This document shows positions 16,060 through 25,080 of a stretch of 64,000 bases of DNA, one piece after another. Source of the DNA: JAZKAR01 sp040389065 (GTDB lineage: Bacteria; Pseudomonadota; Gammaproteobacteria; Burkholderiales; Casimicrobiaceae); contig JAZKAR010000016.1 of assembly GCA_040389065.1 (NCBI GenBank), positions 267,021 to 331,020 on the forward strand, read 5' to 3'. Position 1 is the stretch's first letter. Each line of letters opens with the position of its first letter. Both the position numbers and the translations under genes were made by a program. Below the pieces are notes generated by a model. That model worked only from the letters and a program-made list of their open reading frames with translations. It was not told the origin of the DNA and did not search any database.

Positions 16060-18609
16060 TTATTTTTTTCGCATTGAAGCGGGTAGCAATATTTTGGCTT
16101 GGCTTTTTTCAGAAGATTCGTTTGGTGATAGTGCGTTATTCGGTTTAAAACGAGGAATGCGTGTTTCTATGGAGTCTTGCACGCGTTTTAATGCGGTACT
16201 AAACGTATTTTCTGATTGTTTTTCTTCATGCTGCCGTTGCTTTAATAATTCAGCACGTTCATCTCTTAATCCATTAATAATATCGCTACGAATTAAGGTT
16301 GCTGTTTCAGGTGCATCTTGAAGAATACTGCGCCGAATAGCATAGCGTTCTGTTCGGCTAATAATTGAAAGAATGCTGCGGCCAGAATAACCTTCGGTAT
16401 GGCTTGCAATCATGCTAGCTATTTCTTCGATATTAAAGCGATAAGGTTTTTTGCTAAATAGCATTTTTATCATTTCAAGCCGAGCTGCCTTATCGGGGAG
16501 GGCGACTTCAATTTTTCTTTCGAAGCGTGAAGCAATCGCTTGGTCTAGATGGTCGGGGCAGTTGCTGGCGCCAATAATAAACACTTGGGCGCTAGAGGCG
16601 CGTTTCACGCCATCCATTTCTTGCAAAAGCTGTCCTAAAATTTCTTGTACCGCCGAGTCGGTATTATTTTTTTGGCGGCTAGGAGCAATGATATCAATTT
16701 CATCAATAAATAAAATACAAGGCGCTTGTGAACGGGCGCGCTCAAAAATTTCTTTCACTTTTTGCCCTGATTGACCCATGAATCCTGCCTTCATATCAGC
16801 CGTTGCGGCTGCAACAAACGCGATACCTGATTGGGTGGCGATAACGCGAGCAATTTGTGTTTTTCCGGTACCGGGAGGGCCATAGAGCAACATACTGCGA
16901 GGTACAGAAAGCCCGCGTGCTCTAAAAATTTCAGCATAACGAATCTCTGATCCTAGCAATTTAAGCTCTTGCTTGAGCTTTTCGGGCAGGATAAGGTTAT
17001 CCCAGGTTAATCCTACTTCTACATCGGTGGAGTGTTTACTGCGTTGGCGTTGTATAACTTGAAGCCATTGTTCTTTATCTAAATTAGAGTTTTGAGGAAA
17101 CTCAGTTTTGGCTGTGCTAGCAAGTGTCATGACATCCCGGCCTGACATTCCGCCTGTTTCTTTAATAACATAAGGAGGAATTGGCAAGCTTAAGCCGCGC
17201 TCACGAAATGCATTTTCAAGTAAATGTTTGCGAGCCACTGCATTAGGAAGTGGAATTTCAATAACATGCGTAAAGCGTGATAAAGCTGCTTCGTCAAGAT
17301 TTTCACGGCGATTGGTGGCACCGATTAATAAAACCTGCGTTTTTTGTTGAATGGCGTAATCCCATTCTGCCAAAAATGTTTGTACCAATTCATTGCTAAA
17401 GTTATCAGAACCAATGCTGCCGCGCTTAGAAAAAATACCTTCACACTCATCAATAAAGAAAATACATGGGCTATCGTTGCGTACCTTTTTCCACGTTTCT
17501 TTTACACGTGAGGCAGTTTGACCAATAAATTCACCTTTGAGATCTGATAACGCAGCAAAAATCATGGGGCAATGTGCTGCTTTTGCTAAGGTTTTTGCTA
17601 GGGTTGTTTTTCCGCTTCCTGGTGAACCGTACATCAAAATTCCATTGGGTGCAGAAGGGTCGCGATTTAAGAATAAATCTACCTGTTGAGAAAGCATATC
17701 GCGCAATTCAGGCTCAATGGCAATTTCTTGCCAGCATAAATAAGCTTCTTTAATTTGTTTCAAACGTTCTTCAGCTTTTCGTTGTGCCTCTTCTTCATTT
17801 TCAGCTTTTGTATAGCAGCGAGCGATTTGCCCGAGGGGATTGAGCGCATGGCTAAGCGAAGTGAGCGATAGGCTGCTAAAAAGATTTTTCCATATAGGCT
17901 TATAGAGTTCAGGTGCAATCGTTGTATCAGATTCAAGAATAATAAGATCACCTGGCTGATCGGTTTCGTTCCAGGCCCAAGCTAGTAGGGGTGTGCTTTT
18001 TATATAAAGAGCTATGCCTTGAAAAGGAGCGCTCAGCCGAGATCTTTTGATATAAAGCGAGCCATCTTTTATCCATACTGAAGGTGTTTGATTTTCTTTC
18101 GGGCCAAGATAAACATCATGTTTTCTGGCTTCATTTGAGTTACGAATAAGATGAAAGCCATAGCATTGCACTTCAGAAAGGGCTTCTAATGCGCTTAAAA
18201 CTGGGCGTAGTTTTAAAATGGCATCTAAATAGCTAGCAATAAAAAACATAACGATATAAATAACTAAAGCAGATACATGTTCTTCAGCACTGATAAGAAG
18301 AAAAATAACAGAAAAACAAATCCAGCTTAAATGAGTGGCCAGTTGATTCAGCGGAGCTAACCATAAAGCATTTACAATCGCATTTTTTGAAATGATTTGC
18401 ATCTGCTCACGTAAAAAAAGACCAATATGATGTTGTACATGCTGGGTAAGTGCCGGTGCATAAGGCTCAAGTTTACTAAAACAAGGTTCTGCAAGTTGAC
18501 GATGCGCTGCTGCTTTTGCTGCGTGAACGCGTGCTGCTGATTCAAGCCGAGCCTGTTTAATGGCTAGATAAGTTCGAGCAGTACGATGAGCAGCAGTGTC
18601 GATATTCAT
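16060..18609 (-). CDS. Membrane-anchored tandem AAA+ ATPase
   Basis: This protein of about 849 residues has two AAA+ ATPase domains in tandem, as in Cdc48/VCP-like remodelling ATPases. The first has Walker A GSPGSGKTTLAKT (about residue 326) and Walker B CIFFIDECEG (about 381); the second has GPPGTGKTQIARV (about 573) and CILFIDEIDII (about 632). Arginine-bearing segments (SRFTHVIEIPLP and SRFERKIEVALP) follow each. Two hydrophobic helices near residues 78-123 should anchor it in the inner membrane. No zinc-protease motif is present, so it is not FtsH. ATG 18609 is chosen because it lies one base after the upstream stop; a GTG further upstream would overlap that gene. Substrate and partner are unknown, and the architecture is uncommon in bacteria. 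Confidence 0.8.
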   Translation of the reverse strand: MNIDTAAHRTARTYLAIKQARLESAARVHAAKAAAHRQLAEPCFSKLEPYAPALTQHVQHHIGLFLREQMQIISKNAIVNALWLAPLNQLATHLSWICFSVIFLLISAEEHVSALVIYIVMFFIASYLDAILKLRPVLSALEALSEVQCYGFHLIRNSNEARKHDVYLGPKENQTPSVWIKDGSLYIKRSRLSAPFQGIALYIKSTPLLAWAWNETDQPGDLIILESDTTIAPELYKPIWKNLFSSLSLTSLSHALNPLGQIARCYTKAENEEEAQRKAEERLKQIKEAYLCWQEIAIEPELRDMLSQQVDLFLNRDPSAPNGILMYGSPGSGKTTLAKTLAKAAHCPMIFAALSDLKGEFIGQTASRVKETWKKVRNDSPCIFFIDECEGIFSKRGSIGSDNFSNELVQTFLAEWDYAIQQKTQVLLIGATNRRENLDEAALSRFTHVIEIPLPNAVARKHLLENAFRERGLSLPIPPYVIKETGGMSGRDVMTLASTAKTEFPQNSNLDKEQWLQVIQRQRSKHSTDVEVGLTWDNLILPEKLKQELKLLGSEIRYAEIFRARGLSVPRSMLLYGPPGTGKTQIARVIATQSGIAFVAAATADMKAGFMGQSGQKVKEIFERARSQAPCILFIDEIDIIAPSRQKNNTDSAVQEILGQLLQEMDGVKRASSAQVFIIGASNCPDHLDQAIASRFERKIEVALPDKAARLEMIKMLFSKKPYRFNIEEIASMIASHTEGYSGRSILSIISRTERYAIRRSILQDAPETATLIRSDIINGLRDERAELLKQRQHEEKQSENTFSTALKRVQDSIETRIPRFKPNNALSPNESSEKSQAKILLPASMRKK

Positions 18610-18610
18610 A

Positions 18611-19168
18611 TTATTGATCCACTTGAGAGTAGGAGTCAGGCTTATTGGCAGGTGTGGGATTAGCAGCGGCTTTTGCTGCGTTAGTGGCACTGGCACTTAT
18701 TGCTCTAGGATAGCCTGCCTGCTCAAGAGCATTTGCCCAGCGATTTTCTTCCCATCCATGAATAATGGTGGTAGGCCCGAGCGTTAGAACAGGTACTTTT
18801 GTATTACCAGTTACGCGTATAAGTTTTTCTGCCTGAGTATTTACGTCAACCTCGGTATAAGGAATACCGCGTTTATCTAAAAACGCTTTGGCTTTTGTAC
18901 AAATTTCAATACAGTCGCCAGACGTAAAAAAGGTAGCCGGAAACTTACGGGTAGCGACTTGCAGCGCATAATTATCTCCGCTTGTTTGAATCATGCTGTA
19001 AGTCATTTTTTTTTCTTGAATTTGTTTGACAGTTTCTTGAGGAGGTCGGTCGGTGTAATGCACTTTGCCTGCGCCATCAACCCAACGAAACACAGATTGC
19101 GCTTGAGTGAATGCGGATAGGCTCATAAGCGTTGAATAGATAACTAAGCGGAGTAGTTTATGCCCCAT
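18611..19168 (-). CDS. DUF4124-glutaredoxin protein, exported
   Basis: This 185-residue protein has a signal peptide (about residues 1-23), a DUF4124 domain (SVFRWVDGAGKVHYTDRPP, residues 25-44) and a glutaredoxin-fold domain (about residues 65-150). The redox pair reads DCIEICTKAK, a CxxxC spacing rather than the classical CxxC; I recall similar spacing in related betaproteobacterial proteins. The glutathione-region proline is in TKVPVLTLG. The tail is rich in Ala, Asn and Pro. It probably acts in periplasmic thiol chemistry. Its stop lies two bases before the ATG of the tandem AAA+ gene, so the two are translationally coupled, linking an exported redox protein with a membrane ATPase. Confidence 0.82.
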   Translation of the reverse strand: MGHKLLRLVIYSTLMSLSAFTQAQSVFRWVDGAGKVHYTDRPPQETVKQIQEKKMTYSMIQTSGDNYALQVATRKFPATFFTSGDCIEICTKAKAFLDKRGIPYTEVDVNTQAEKLIRVTGNTKVPVLTLGPTTIIHGWEENRWANALEQAGYPRAISASATNAAKAAANPTPANKPDSYSQVDQ

Positions 19169-19679
19169 GCTCTGACCCTTTTTTTGATAAAAGCAAGTAA
19201 TAGAAGATAAATATGTTTTCGGCTATTTTTTCAGCTTATGTAAAAAAAACGTAAAGAGTTTTTTTGCGCTTATACTTTGCTGTAAGTAAGTGCCTATTTA
19301 TCGCCTTCGAAGTCTTTGCAATTCTGCAAAACATATACGTATCTTATATATATGCAACGTTAAAGCGGTTTATTCCAATTTTTTTGTATAGTCAGTAAAA
19401 GCGTTAGGAATATTTGCTGTAATAAGAGTCTTCATTTATCTACATGTTTTGATCTTTATGCTCAATTTATCAACGGATAATAAGTTCATTTGAGCATTTA
19501 GTATAAGACGCTGTATGTACAGTAATAGTGGCGGCTTCACAGAGCGAAGAAGATATGGCACGATCCCTTAGAGTTAGAGTAATCGTGTTGCTCTGTTGCG
19601 TAGGCGTGATTAGGGTAATTGCAGAAAAGAGCTTCATGATGATTGGGCACTGCTAAAAGATGTTTATTGATAGGGTTTT
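19169..19679. other. Divergent intergenic region, possible tiny ORF
   Basis: These 511 bases lie between a minus-strand and a plus-strand gene and must hold both promoters. A 33-codon frame runs from ATG 19555 to the stop at 19656 (MARSLRVRVIVLLCCVGVI at its start, hydrophobic). It has only a weak GAAGAAG upstream and could be chance. Nothing else coding was recognised. Confidence 0.4.
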
Positions 19680-20603
19680 ATGGATAATTCCAGATTAAAT
19701 TACAAGCATTTATATTATTTTTGGGTAGTGGCTAAAGAAGGAAGTATGACAAAAGCCAGCCAGGTACTCGACCTTGCAGTTCAAACAATTAGTGTTCAGT
19801 TAGGAACGCTGGAAGAATCGTTAGGTGTTTCATTATTTACGCTAGTAGGGCGGCGCTTGGAGTTAACAGAGGAAGGAAAAATTGCCTTAAATTATGCTGA
19901 TGAGATTTTCTTATTAGGAAAACAGCTACGCGATGTATTGCGTAGTCAACCTAAGCGGACTTTGCGTTTAACGGTAGGTATCGCAGATGTTTTGCCTAAG
20001 CTAATGGTTTACCGCTTACTTGAAGCTGTTTTAAATCTCGAGGAGCCCGTTAGGTTAGTGTGTTATGAGGGAAAATTTGAGTCTTTACTTTCAGATTTGT
20101 TAATGCATAAACTCGATATTATTTTGACAGATCGATCCATTGCAACCAGCCGTAATTTATTACTTTATAGCCATTTTTTAGGCGAAAGCGATCTTACTTT
20201 TTTTGGTACTATGGAACATGTAGAAAAGTATAAAACGAATTTTCCCCAAAGCTTGCATGGTGCACCCATGATTTTACCTACGACGAATAGCGCTATACGT
20301 ACTCGTTTAGATCAATGGTTTGAAAAACAACAGATTTATCCAGATATAATGGCTGAAATTGAAGATAGTGCATTATTAAAAACATTTGGCAGGGCAGGCT
20401 TAGGTTTATGTGTTGCTCCTTCAGTTATCACCAATGAAGTTAAAGCTGAGTATGGGCTGCTCCCCATTGGAAGCACACCTGATTTGCATGAAGAGTTTTT
20501 TGCAATTTCCCCTGAGCGACGTATTAAACATGTAGCTGTAGCTAAACTATGTGCGACCGCACGGGAATGTTTTATAAGTTTTTCATCATCATCGTCGGTT
20601 TGA
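19680..20603 (+). CDS. nhaR: LysR-family regulator, NhaR type
   Basis: This 307-residue protein is a LysR-type transcription factor. The N-terminus LNYKHLYYFWVVAKEGSMTKAS and the VQTISVQLGTLEESLG recognition region match NhaR, the sodium-responsive activator of the NhaA antiporter in Escherichia coli; NhaR-like proteins are widespread in betaproteobacteria without nhaA. The C-terminal substrate-binding domain (from about residue 95) includes DIILTDR and a late AGLGLCVAPS segment, both typical. No nhaA is nearby, so the target may differ; the hydrolase gene 28 bases downstream could be co-transcribed. An AGGG ribosome-binding site lies four bases before ATG 19680. Confidence 0.85.
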   Translation: MDNSRLNYKHLYYFWVVAKEGSMTKASQVLDLAVQTISVQLGTLEESLGVSLFTLVGRRLELTEEGKIALNYADEIFLLGKQLRDVLRSQPKRTLRLTVGIADVLPKLMVYRLLEAVLNLEEPVRLVCYEGKFESLLSDLLMHKLDIILTDRSIATSRNLLLYSHFLGESDLTFFGTMEHVEKYKTNFPQSLHGAPMILPTTNSAIRTRLDQWFEKQQIYPDIMAEIEDSALLKTFGRAGLGLCVAPSVITNEVKAEYGLLPIGSTPDLHEEFFAISPERRIKHVAVAKLCATARECFISFSSSSSV

Positions 20604-20631
20604 ACGTGAGAGGCTAAGGGAAGCAACTATC

Positions 20632-21420
20632 ATGCGTACTGTTTTGCTTGAAGTACTTTTGTTCTATATAGCATTAGGTTTATATGGGCTATTTTTTTCT
20701 GAAGGGTTGATTTTTCAACCTCGCCCTTCCTCTTATCGTGAAATAGCGAATTCAGCGAGACTAAAGTTAACCTCAGCGGATGGCTCTAGTATTTCTGCTG
20801 TGTATTTATTGAATCCTTTAGCGACGCATACGCTTTTATTTAGTCATGGAAACGCAGAAGATTTAGAAACAGTAGGGCCGTTTTTACAAATTTTAAGAAA
20901 TATAGGATTTTCTGTTCTATCTTATGATTACCCTGGTTATGGGAGCAGTACGGGAAAAGTATCGGAAAAAGGTGCTTATGCTGCTGTAGATGCTGCCTAT
21001 CATTATTTAATTCACGATTTAAAGTTATCGCCTCAATCGATTATTGCGCATGGGCGTTCATTAGGTGGCGGGGTAGCTGCTGATCTTGCCTCTCGGCATG
21101 AGGTGGGTGGGCTGATATTGGAGAGTACATTTTTATCAGCTTACCGAGTTATGACCCGATTTTCTTTGTACCCATTTGATGCGTTTAATACCTATGCAAA
21201 GCTAAAAAATATTAAGAGCAAGGTATTAGTGATTCATGGCAAGCTGGATGAAGTAATTCCTTTTTATCATGGAGAGCAGTTGTTTGCTAAACTTAAGGAT
21301 ACCAATCAAGCAGAAGTGCCGCTTTGGATAGATAATGCGCACCACAATGATATATGGGCGATAGCGCCTGAAGCTTATATAGCGGCATTAAAAGAATTTA
21401 AAGCCTTGTGTTGTAAATAG
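20632..21420 (+). CDS. Alpha/beta hydrolase, BEM46/ABHD12-13-like
   Basis: This 262-residue protein is a serine hydrolase of the alpha/beta fold. A hydrophobic N-terminal segment (about residues 4-24, VLLEVLLFYIALGLYGLFF) should anchor it in the membrane or act as an uncleaved signal. The oxyanion region LFSHGNAEDLE, the nucleophile elbow AHGRSLGGGVA, the acid in HGKLDEVIP and the histidine in DNAHHNDIW form a complete catalytic triad. This layout is typical of BEM46/ABHD13-like hydrolases, whose substrates are largely unknown. It follows the NhaR-like gene by 28 bases and probably shares its transcript. It converges with the sulfotransferase remnant, with 27 bases between stops. Confidence 0.85.
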   Translation: MRTVLLEVLLFYIALGLYGLFFSEGLIFQPRPSSYREIANSARLKLTSADGSSISAVYLLNPLATHTLLFSHGNAEDLETVGPFLQILRNIGFSVLSYDYPGYGSSTGKVSEKGAYAAVDAAYHYLIHDLKLSPQSIIAHGRSLGGGVAADLASRHEVGGLILESTFLSAYRVMTRFSLYPFDAFNTYAKLKNIKSKVLVIHGKLDEVIPFYHGEQLFAKLKDTNQAEVPLWIDNAHHNDIWAIAPEAYIAALKEFKALCCK

Positions 21421-21447
21421 GGGAAGCTTTAAATTTTGAGCTGGCTA

Positions 21448-21753
21448 TTATTCATTCATCAACACAGGCATTTTAGATGACCACAAGCGATTGGTATTAA
21501 AGATAACTTCTTTATCATCATGATCAGCGTAATAGGAATCAAATAACCCTCGCACTAATCGGCGGCGTTGGTCTTTGGTAATGACAGAGCCGAACTCACT
21601 GCCTGCCCCAAACTGAGTCAGCATACTACTGAATAAATTGCCTACAGGGCTTGTCATACCAGCATGAAAACGAGGATTTTGCAGTAATAGGGCTGCTAGT
21701 AATGTAGAGCCTGAGCGAGGTAAACCAGAAATAAAGTGATAACGAGGTTTCAT
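21448..21753 (-). pseudogene. Sulfotransferase, truncated after about 100 residues
   Basis: The 101-residue frame closely matches the first 98 residues of the intact sulfotransferase at 55155-55982: both contain FHFISGLPR-type P-loop starts (here YHFISGLPRSGSTLL), then AALLLQNPRFHAGMTSP and later TNRLW. The frame then ends in a stop (PVLMNE), and the remaining 175 residues, including the second PAPS-binding motif, are absent. The next gene end lies only 27 bases further, so the 3' part has been deleted rather than frameshifted. The 5' PAPS-binding loop is intact, but the product should not be an active sulfotransferase. It starts three bases after the cysC stop, so it was once paired with PAPS synthesis. 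Confidence 0.8.
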
Positions 21754-21756
21754 CAG

Positions 21757-22302
21757 TTAGACTCCGTTTAAAAATGGGTCGAGTGCTCTTATTATGTTTT
21801 GTATTGCCTCAGAAGCAGTGGTTGTTACGGTATTAATATTGATTGCATCTAAGGGTGGGTCGTAGGGCGCAGAAATTCCCGTAAATTCTTTAATTTTTCC
21901 TGCCCTAGCAAGTTTATATAAGCCCTTAGGATCACGTTGTTCGCATGTTTCTAAAGGAGTGCTAACATAAATTTCAATATACGAAGATCCAATAATAGAT
22001 TGTGCGAGTAATCGATCACTCGTTAAGGGGGAAATGGTTGCGCAGATAACATCAACGCCTTGCCTATTTAATAGTTTCGCCATGTGGGCAATGCGGCGTA
22101 AATTTTCAGCACGCGATGAAGCATCAAAACCTAAATCTTGCGAGATACCTTTGCGTATTACATCACCATCTAAGATCATGGCTATACGGCCTTTGTCTGA
22201 AAGCGTAGACTGCAGCTTTTCAGCAAGCGTTGATTTTCCTGCGCCTGATAAACCCGTAAACCATACTGTGAAGGGTGAAGCCGAGTAAAAAAGAGAATGC
22301 AT
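21757..22302 (-). CDS. cysC: Adenylylsulfate kinase (APS kinase)
   Basis: This enzyme phosphorylates adenosine-5'-phosphosulfate to PAPS, the sulfate donor of sulfotransferases. The P-loop GLSGAGKST lies near residues 17-25, followed by ILDGDVIRKGISQDLGF, the APS-binding segment SSRAENLRRI, and the lid/late motif EFTGISAPYDPPL. ATG 22302 is preferred because a GAGGG ribosome-binding site lies five bases upstream; an in-frame start 28 codons earlier lacks such support and would add an unusual leader. The product has 181 residues, the normal length. No cysD or cysN is in the window. Directly downstream is a truncated sulfotransferase, and two intact ones lie further right, which suggests this cysC serves sulfation rather than assimilation. 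Confidence 0.93.
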   Translation of the reverse strand: MHSLFYSASPFTVWFTGLSGAGKSTLAEKLQSTLSDKGRIAMILDGDVIRKGISQDLGFDASSRAENLRRIAHMAKLLNRQGVDVICATISPLTSDRLLAQSIIGSSYIEIYVSTPLETCEQRDPKGLYKLARAGKIKEFTGISAPYDPPLDAININTVTTTASEAIQNIIRALDPFLNGV

Positions 22303-22450
22303 GTTGCCCTCTATGATAAGCATGCAGGAGTTCAAGCAAAATTGTTTTAATAAGGCTTTGGTGAGGGTACCTCTAATTACTAGCAAGTCAGGTAATAGGG
22401 TAACTCCATAAAATATACCATAACACTATAAGAGTAGTTTTACCTGTTGG

Positions 22451-23380
22451 TTATTTCCATTCTGTATGCGCAATTATATTTTCATTGATATAAGTAAGAT
22501 ATTGTACCAATCGGGGTCTAATGCCATGATTGGATGTTGCACAATGCGGAAGAGCCTGATGCCATATTATAAAATCACCAGCTTTACCAGTGACAGGTTG
22601 GGGTTTAAGCATTGAGGGTGCTATATCACGAGGATTAACATCAGCAGGAAGGGTATTGAGCCAGTGTTCTAGTGTGCGATGAAAGCCAGGCACACAGTGA
22701 AAAGCCCCATCATTTTCTTCGCAATCTGTTAAATAAAGTAATCCTTGATATTGATTAGGAATCGGTAACGCTAGGCTTACATCCCAATGTAAACTATTCC
22801 CTTTAAAATGAAAATCAGACGTTTCTGGTGGATTAAAGCTAACCTTATCAATTGTTTTATAGATATTAGTAGTGCCGTATAGTTGCTCGTAGGCCTTTTG
22901 AATACGTTTAGATTGGCGATTAATATTTAATGCAGGGTGGTCAAAAAATTGCAGCATCAGGCCACTTTTCTTTTCGTGAGAGGTATACCACGAAGCGGGA
23001 ACATCGGGAGATGCACCTAAAAAATTCCAAATAGCTTGCTGTGCATCTAGGCATTGTTGTTTTGGTATAGCTTCTTTTAAAACGATGTAGCCGTTAGTTT
23101 GCCAAAAAAGGATGTCATCAGAGGACAACACTTCATTCAAAAATTCTTCTTGTTCATCAGTTGTTTTAATTTGGCGTTGTAAAAGCCATGTTTTGAAGGC
23201 TTCAGCAGAAGGGCATTCCTGATATAAATAATGAAGAGTTGTCTCGAAGCTAATATTCATTGAAGAAAGCGCTTTAACTTCTAGCGCCCAGTTATCTGAT
23301 GCTGTGTAAGAGGTAGTATTACAATGAGAGGCCGCGCATATACGTTCCCATAAGCCATACAGTATTGACCATTCTTTCAT
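22451..23380 (-). CDS. Phytanoyl-CoA dioxygenase (PhyH) family oxygenase
   Basis: This 309-residue protein belongs to the PhyH-type iron(II)/2-oxoglutarate oxygenases. The metal site is visible as HWD (His and Asp, about residue 199) and a distal His in ALPHCATSN (about 278), with an Arg in GIRPRLVQYL for 2-oxoglutarate. The motif CEENDGAFHCVPGFHR between them is typical of the family. The first 80 residues are not recognised and may be a substrate-recognition part. The start has an AAGG about eight bases upstream. It lies just upstream of cysC on the same strand, about 150 bases apart, and close to the IS30 element on its other side. The substrate is unknown; a surface protein or glycan is a reasonable guess. 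Confidence 0.8.
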   Translation of the reverse strand: MKEWSILYGLWERICAASHCNTTSYTASDNWALEVKALSSMNISFETTLHYLYQECPSAEAFKTWLLQRQIKTTDEQEEFLNEVLSSDDILFWQTNGYIVLKEAIPKQQCLDAQQAIWNFLGASPDVPASWYTSHEKKSGLMLQFFDHPALNINRQSKRIQKAYEQLYGTTNIYKTIDKVSFNPPETSDFHFKGNSLHWDVSLALPIPNQYQGLLYLTDCEENDGAFHCVPGFHRTLEHWLNTLPADVNPRDIAPSMLKPQPVTGKAGDFIIWHQALPHCATSNHGIRPRLVQYLTYINENIIAHTEWK

Positions 23381-23473
23381 AATAAAGCCTTTTTTCTCAC
23401 TAAAAAGTACAGGGTGTATCCTCTTTTTACTGTTTGATTCAGATCAAATATTATTAACATGGCGGTTTCAAAT

Positions 23474-23485
23474 ACCAAGTGCAAC
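23474..23485 (+). repeat. IS30 left inverted repeat
   Basis: ACCAAGTGCAAC, the perfect reverse complement of the right end at 24529-24540. It lies three bases before the transposase stop codon region. Confidence 0.8.
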
Positions 23486-23487
23486 GG

Positions 23488-24507
23488 TTAATGAATAGCG
23501 CCGTCATTGAAGCGTTCTAAAACGGATATCTGAAGGTAAATTTCAATAGGGGTTTTAAATCCATGCCGTTTTCGCGGCCTGGTATTGAGGCTATGAGCTA
23601 TCAGATCAAGGTCATTCTGGGAAAGCAAAGAAAGATCAGTGCCTTTAGGCATATACTGCCGTAGTAAGCCATTCGTATTTTCATTTGAACCTCGTTGCCA
23701 TGGACTATGCGGATCAGCAAAATAAACCGCCATCCCCGTTTGCTCCGTAAGCTGCTTATGTTGGCTCATTTCTTTACCGCGATCATAGGTTAAGGTTTTA
23801 CGCATACCTACTTCTATTCGTTGAAGCACCGTACTAAAACCTATTACAGCGGATTGCGCTGTTCCATCTTCCATTTTTGCCAGAAGAACCAAACCACTCG
23901 TCCTCTCAACTAATGTTCCGACAGAAGAGCGATTAGCGGTGCCTTTAATCAAATCCCCTTCCCAATGTCCTGCAACCTGCCTATCTTCAACCTCAGGAGG
24001 ACGGACATGAATACTCGTCATATCAGGAATTTGGCCTCGTCGATCAGTGCCTCCGCTCCGGGGTCTGCGCGTTCCGCGCCCATGCCGAAGGCAGGCGATC
24101 AATTCACTTTTGAGTTCACCCCGGGGCATAACATAAATCGCAGAATAGATCGTTTCATGCGACACGCAAGATCTTGAATCACCAGGGTGCATATCTTTGA
24201 GTACGCCAGCTATTTGTTCGGGAGAGCAGTATACTTTCAGCAATGCATGAACCACTTGATATAAAACAGAATCAGGATGCAGCTTCTTCACAGTCCTTGG
24301 ATTGTAACGCAATGATTTAGAATGCTTACCTGCATAACTTGCATTGTACTTTCCGTCTACCAAACCACGCTTTATTTCCCGGCTTATAGTACTGGCAGAT
24401 CTCGATAGGTCTCTCGAAATTTCACCAACTCCTTTATGCTCAAGTCGCTTCAGCATAATGTAGGCTCGCTCTTCAGCACTTAATTGTTCATAGCTTTTTC
24501 TCATCAC
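23488..24507 (-). CDS. IS30-family transposase
   Basis: This 339-residue transposase has the N-terminal helix-turn-helix of IS30 (YEQLSAEERAYIMLKR, then SRSASTISREIKRG) and a C-terminal DDE catalytic domain. The three acidic residues lie in GHWEGDLIKG, LTYDRGKEMSQH and NENTNGLLRQYMPKG. No internal stop or frameshift is seen, so the element appears able to move. The start is the first of two ATGs about 20 bases inside the right inverted repeat. It separates the PhyH-type gene from the long gap before the chemoreceptor. Confidence 0.95.
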   Translation of the reverse strand: MMRKSYEQLSAEERAYIMLKRLEHKGVGEISRDLSRSASTISREIKRGLVDGKYNASYAGKHSKSLRYNPRTVKKLHPDSVLYQVVHALLKVYCSPEQIAGVLKDMHPGDSRSCVSHETIYSAIYVMPRGELKSELIACLRHGRGTRRPRSGGTDRRGQIPDMTSIHVRPPEVEDRQVAGHWEGDLIKGTANRSSVGTLVERTSGLVLLAKMEDGTAQSAVIGFSTVLQRIEVGMRKTLTYDRGKEMSQHKQLTEQTGMAVYFADPHSPWQRGSNENTNGLLRQYMPKGTDLSLLSQNDLDLIAHSLNTRPRKRHGFKTPIEIYLQISVLERFNDGAIH

Positions 24508-24528
24508 AACACCTTACTCTCTTTTGGT

Positions 24529-24540
24529 GTTGCACTTGGT
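24529..24540 (-). repeat. IS30 right inverted repeat
   Basis: GTTGCACTTGGT, reverse complement of the left end at 23474-23485; the transposase start lies about 20 bases inside. Confidence 0.8.
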
Positions 24541-25080
24541 TATTGAACCAGCTCATCTAAAGTTTATGAGTGTTAATAATAGAGCTTAGTTGTTGTTTCA
24601 ACATATTATCAGTTTAGGTTAAGGCAAGCGTCGTTAATAATAGTTGTATGATTACTTTTAAAGTGTCATATTTTTTTGTCGAGTTTCTATAAATTATTTA
24701 TTTTTTACCGTTAATTTTAGCTAAGGTGTATCTTTAGTTTTATTAAAATTAGGTTTAGTGGTGCGTTATAAAAATAACGTAACGTGTCTAAATTTTTTTT
24801 GATTAAGCTATTTTAAATGCTATATCATGATTTTATGGTTATGGAAAAATATTTAGATTACTACACTAAGTAACAAAAAGCCTTACATTAAATAAGTTAA
24901 TCTTAGCCTGTAAAATAGTTTCATTAAAATAAATGCTTTTAAGTCAATGTTAAATAGATGCTTTTTTGAAATTAAGCATTAAAGTGTGAGTTTTTCTAAC
25001 TAACCATTATCATGGCGTGTAGTTGCCCTATTTATTTAAAAAGTAGATAGAACAAAAAATTGCATGAAAGGCACACAAGA
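24541..25080. other. Very AT-rich gap before the chemoreceptor
   Basis: No gene was found in these 540 bases. The sequence is strongly AT-rich like the chemoreceptor gene that follows and must contain its promoter; no sigma-28 or sigma-54 consensus was recognised by eye. Confidence 0.5.

Larger units (their letters stand above)
23474..24540. mobile_element. IS30-family insertion sequence
   Basis: A single transposase gene is framed by inverted repeats: ACCAAGTGCAAC (23474-23485) on the left and GTTGCACTTGGT (24529-24540) on the right, a perfect 12-base match; outer bases differ, so ends may extend by a base or two. The size of about 1067 bases is normal for IS30. A 2-3 bp target duplication cannot be decided by eye. 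It is richer in GC than both flanks, pointing to recent arrival. Confidence 0.85.

Noticed and set aside
19555..19656. Tiny hydrophobic 33-codon ORF before the NhaR-like gene.
   Set aside because: Weak ribosome-binding site and no recognisable family; noted in the gap entry but not called as a gene.
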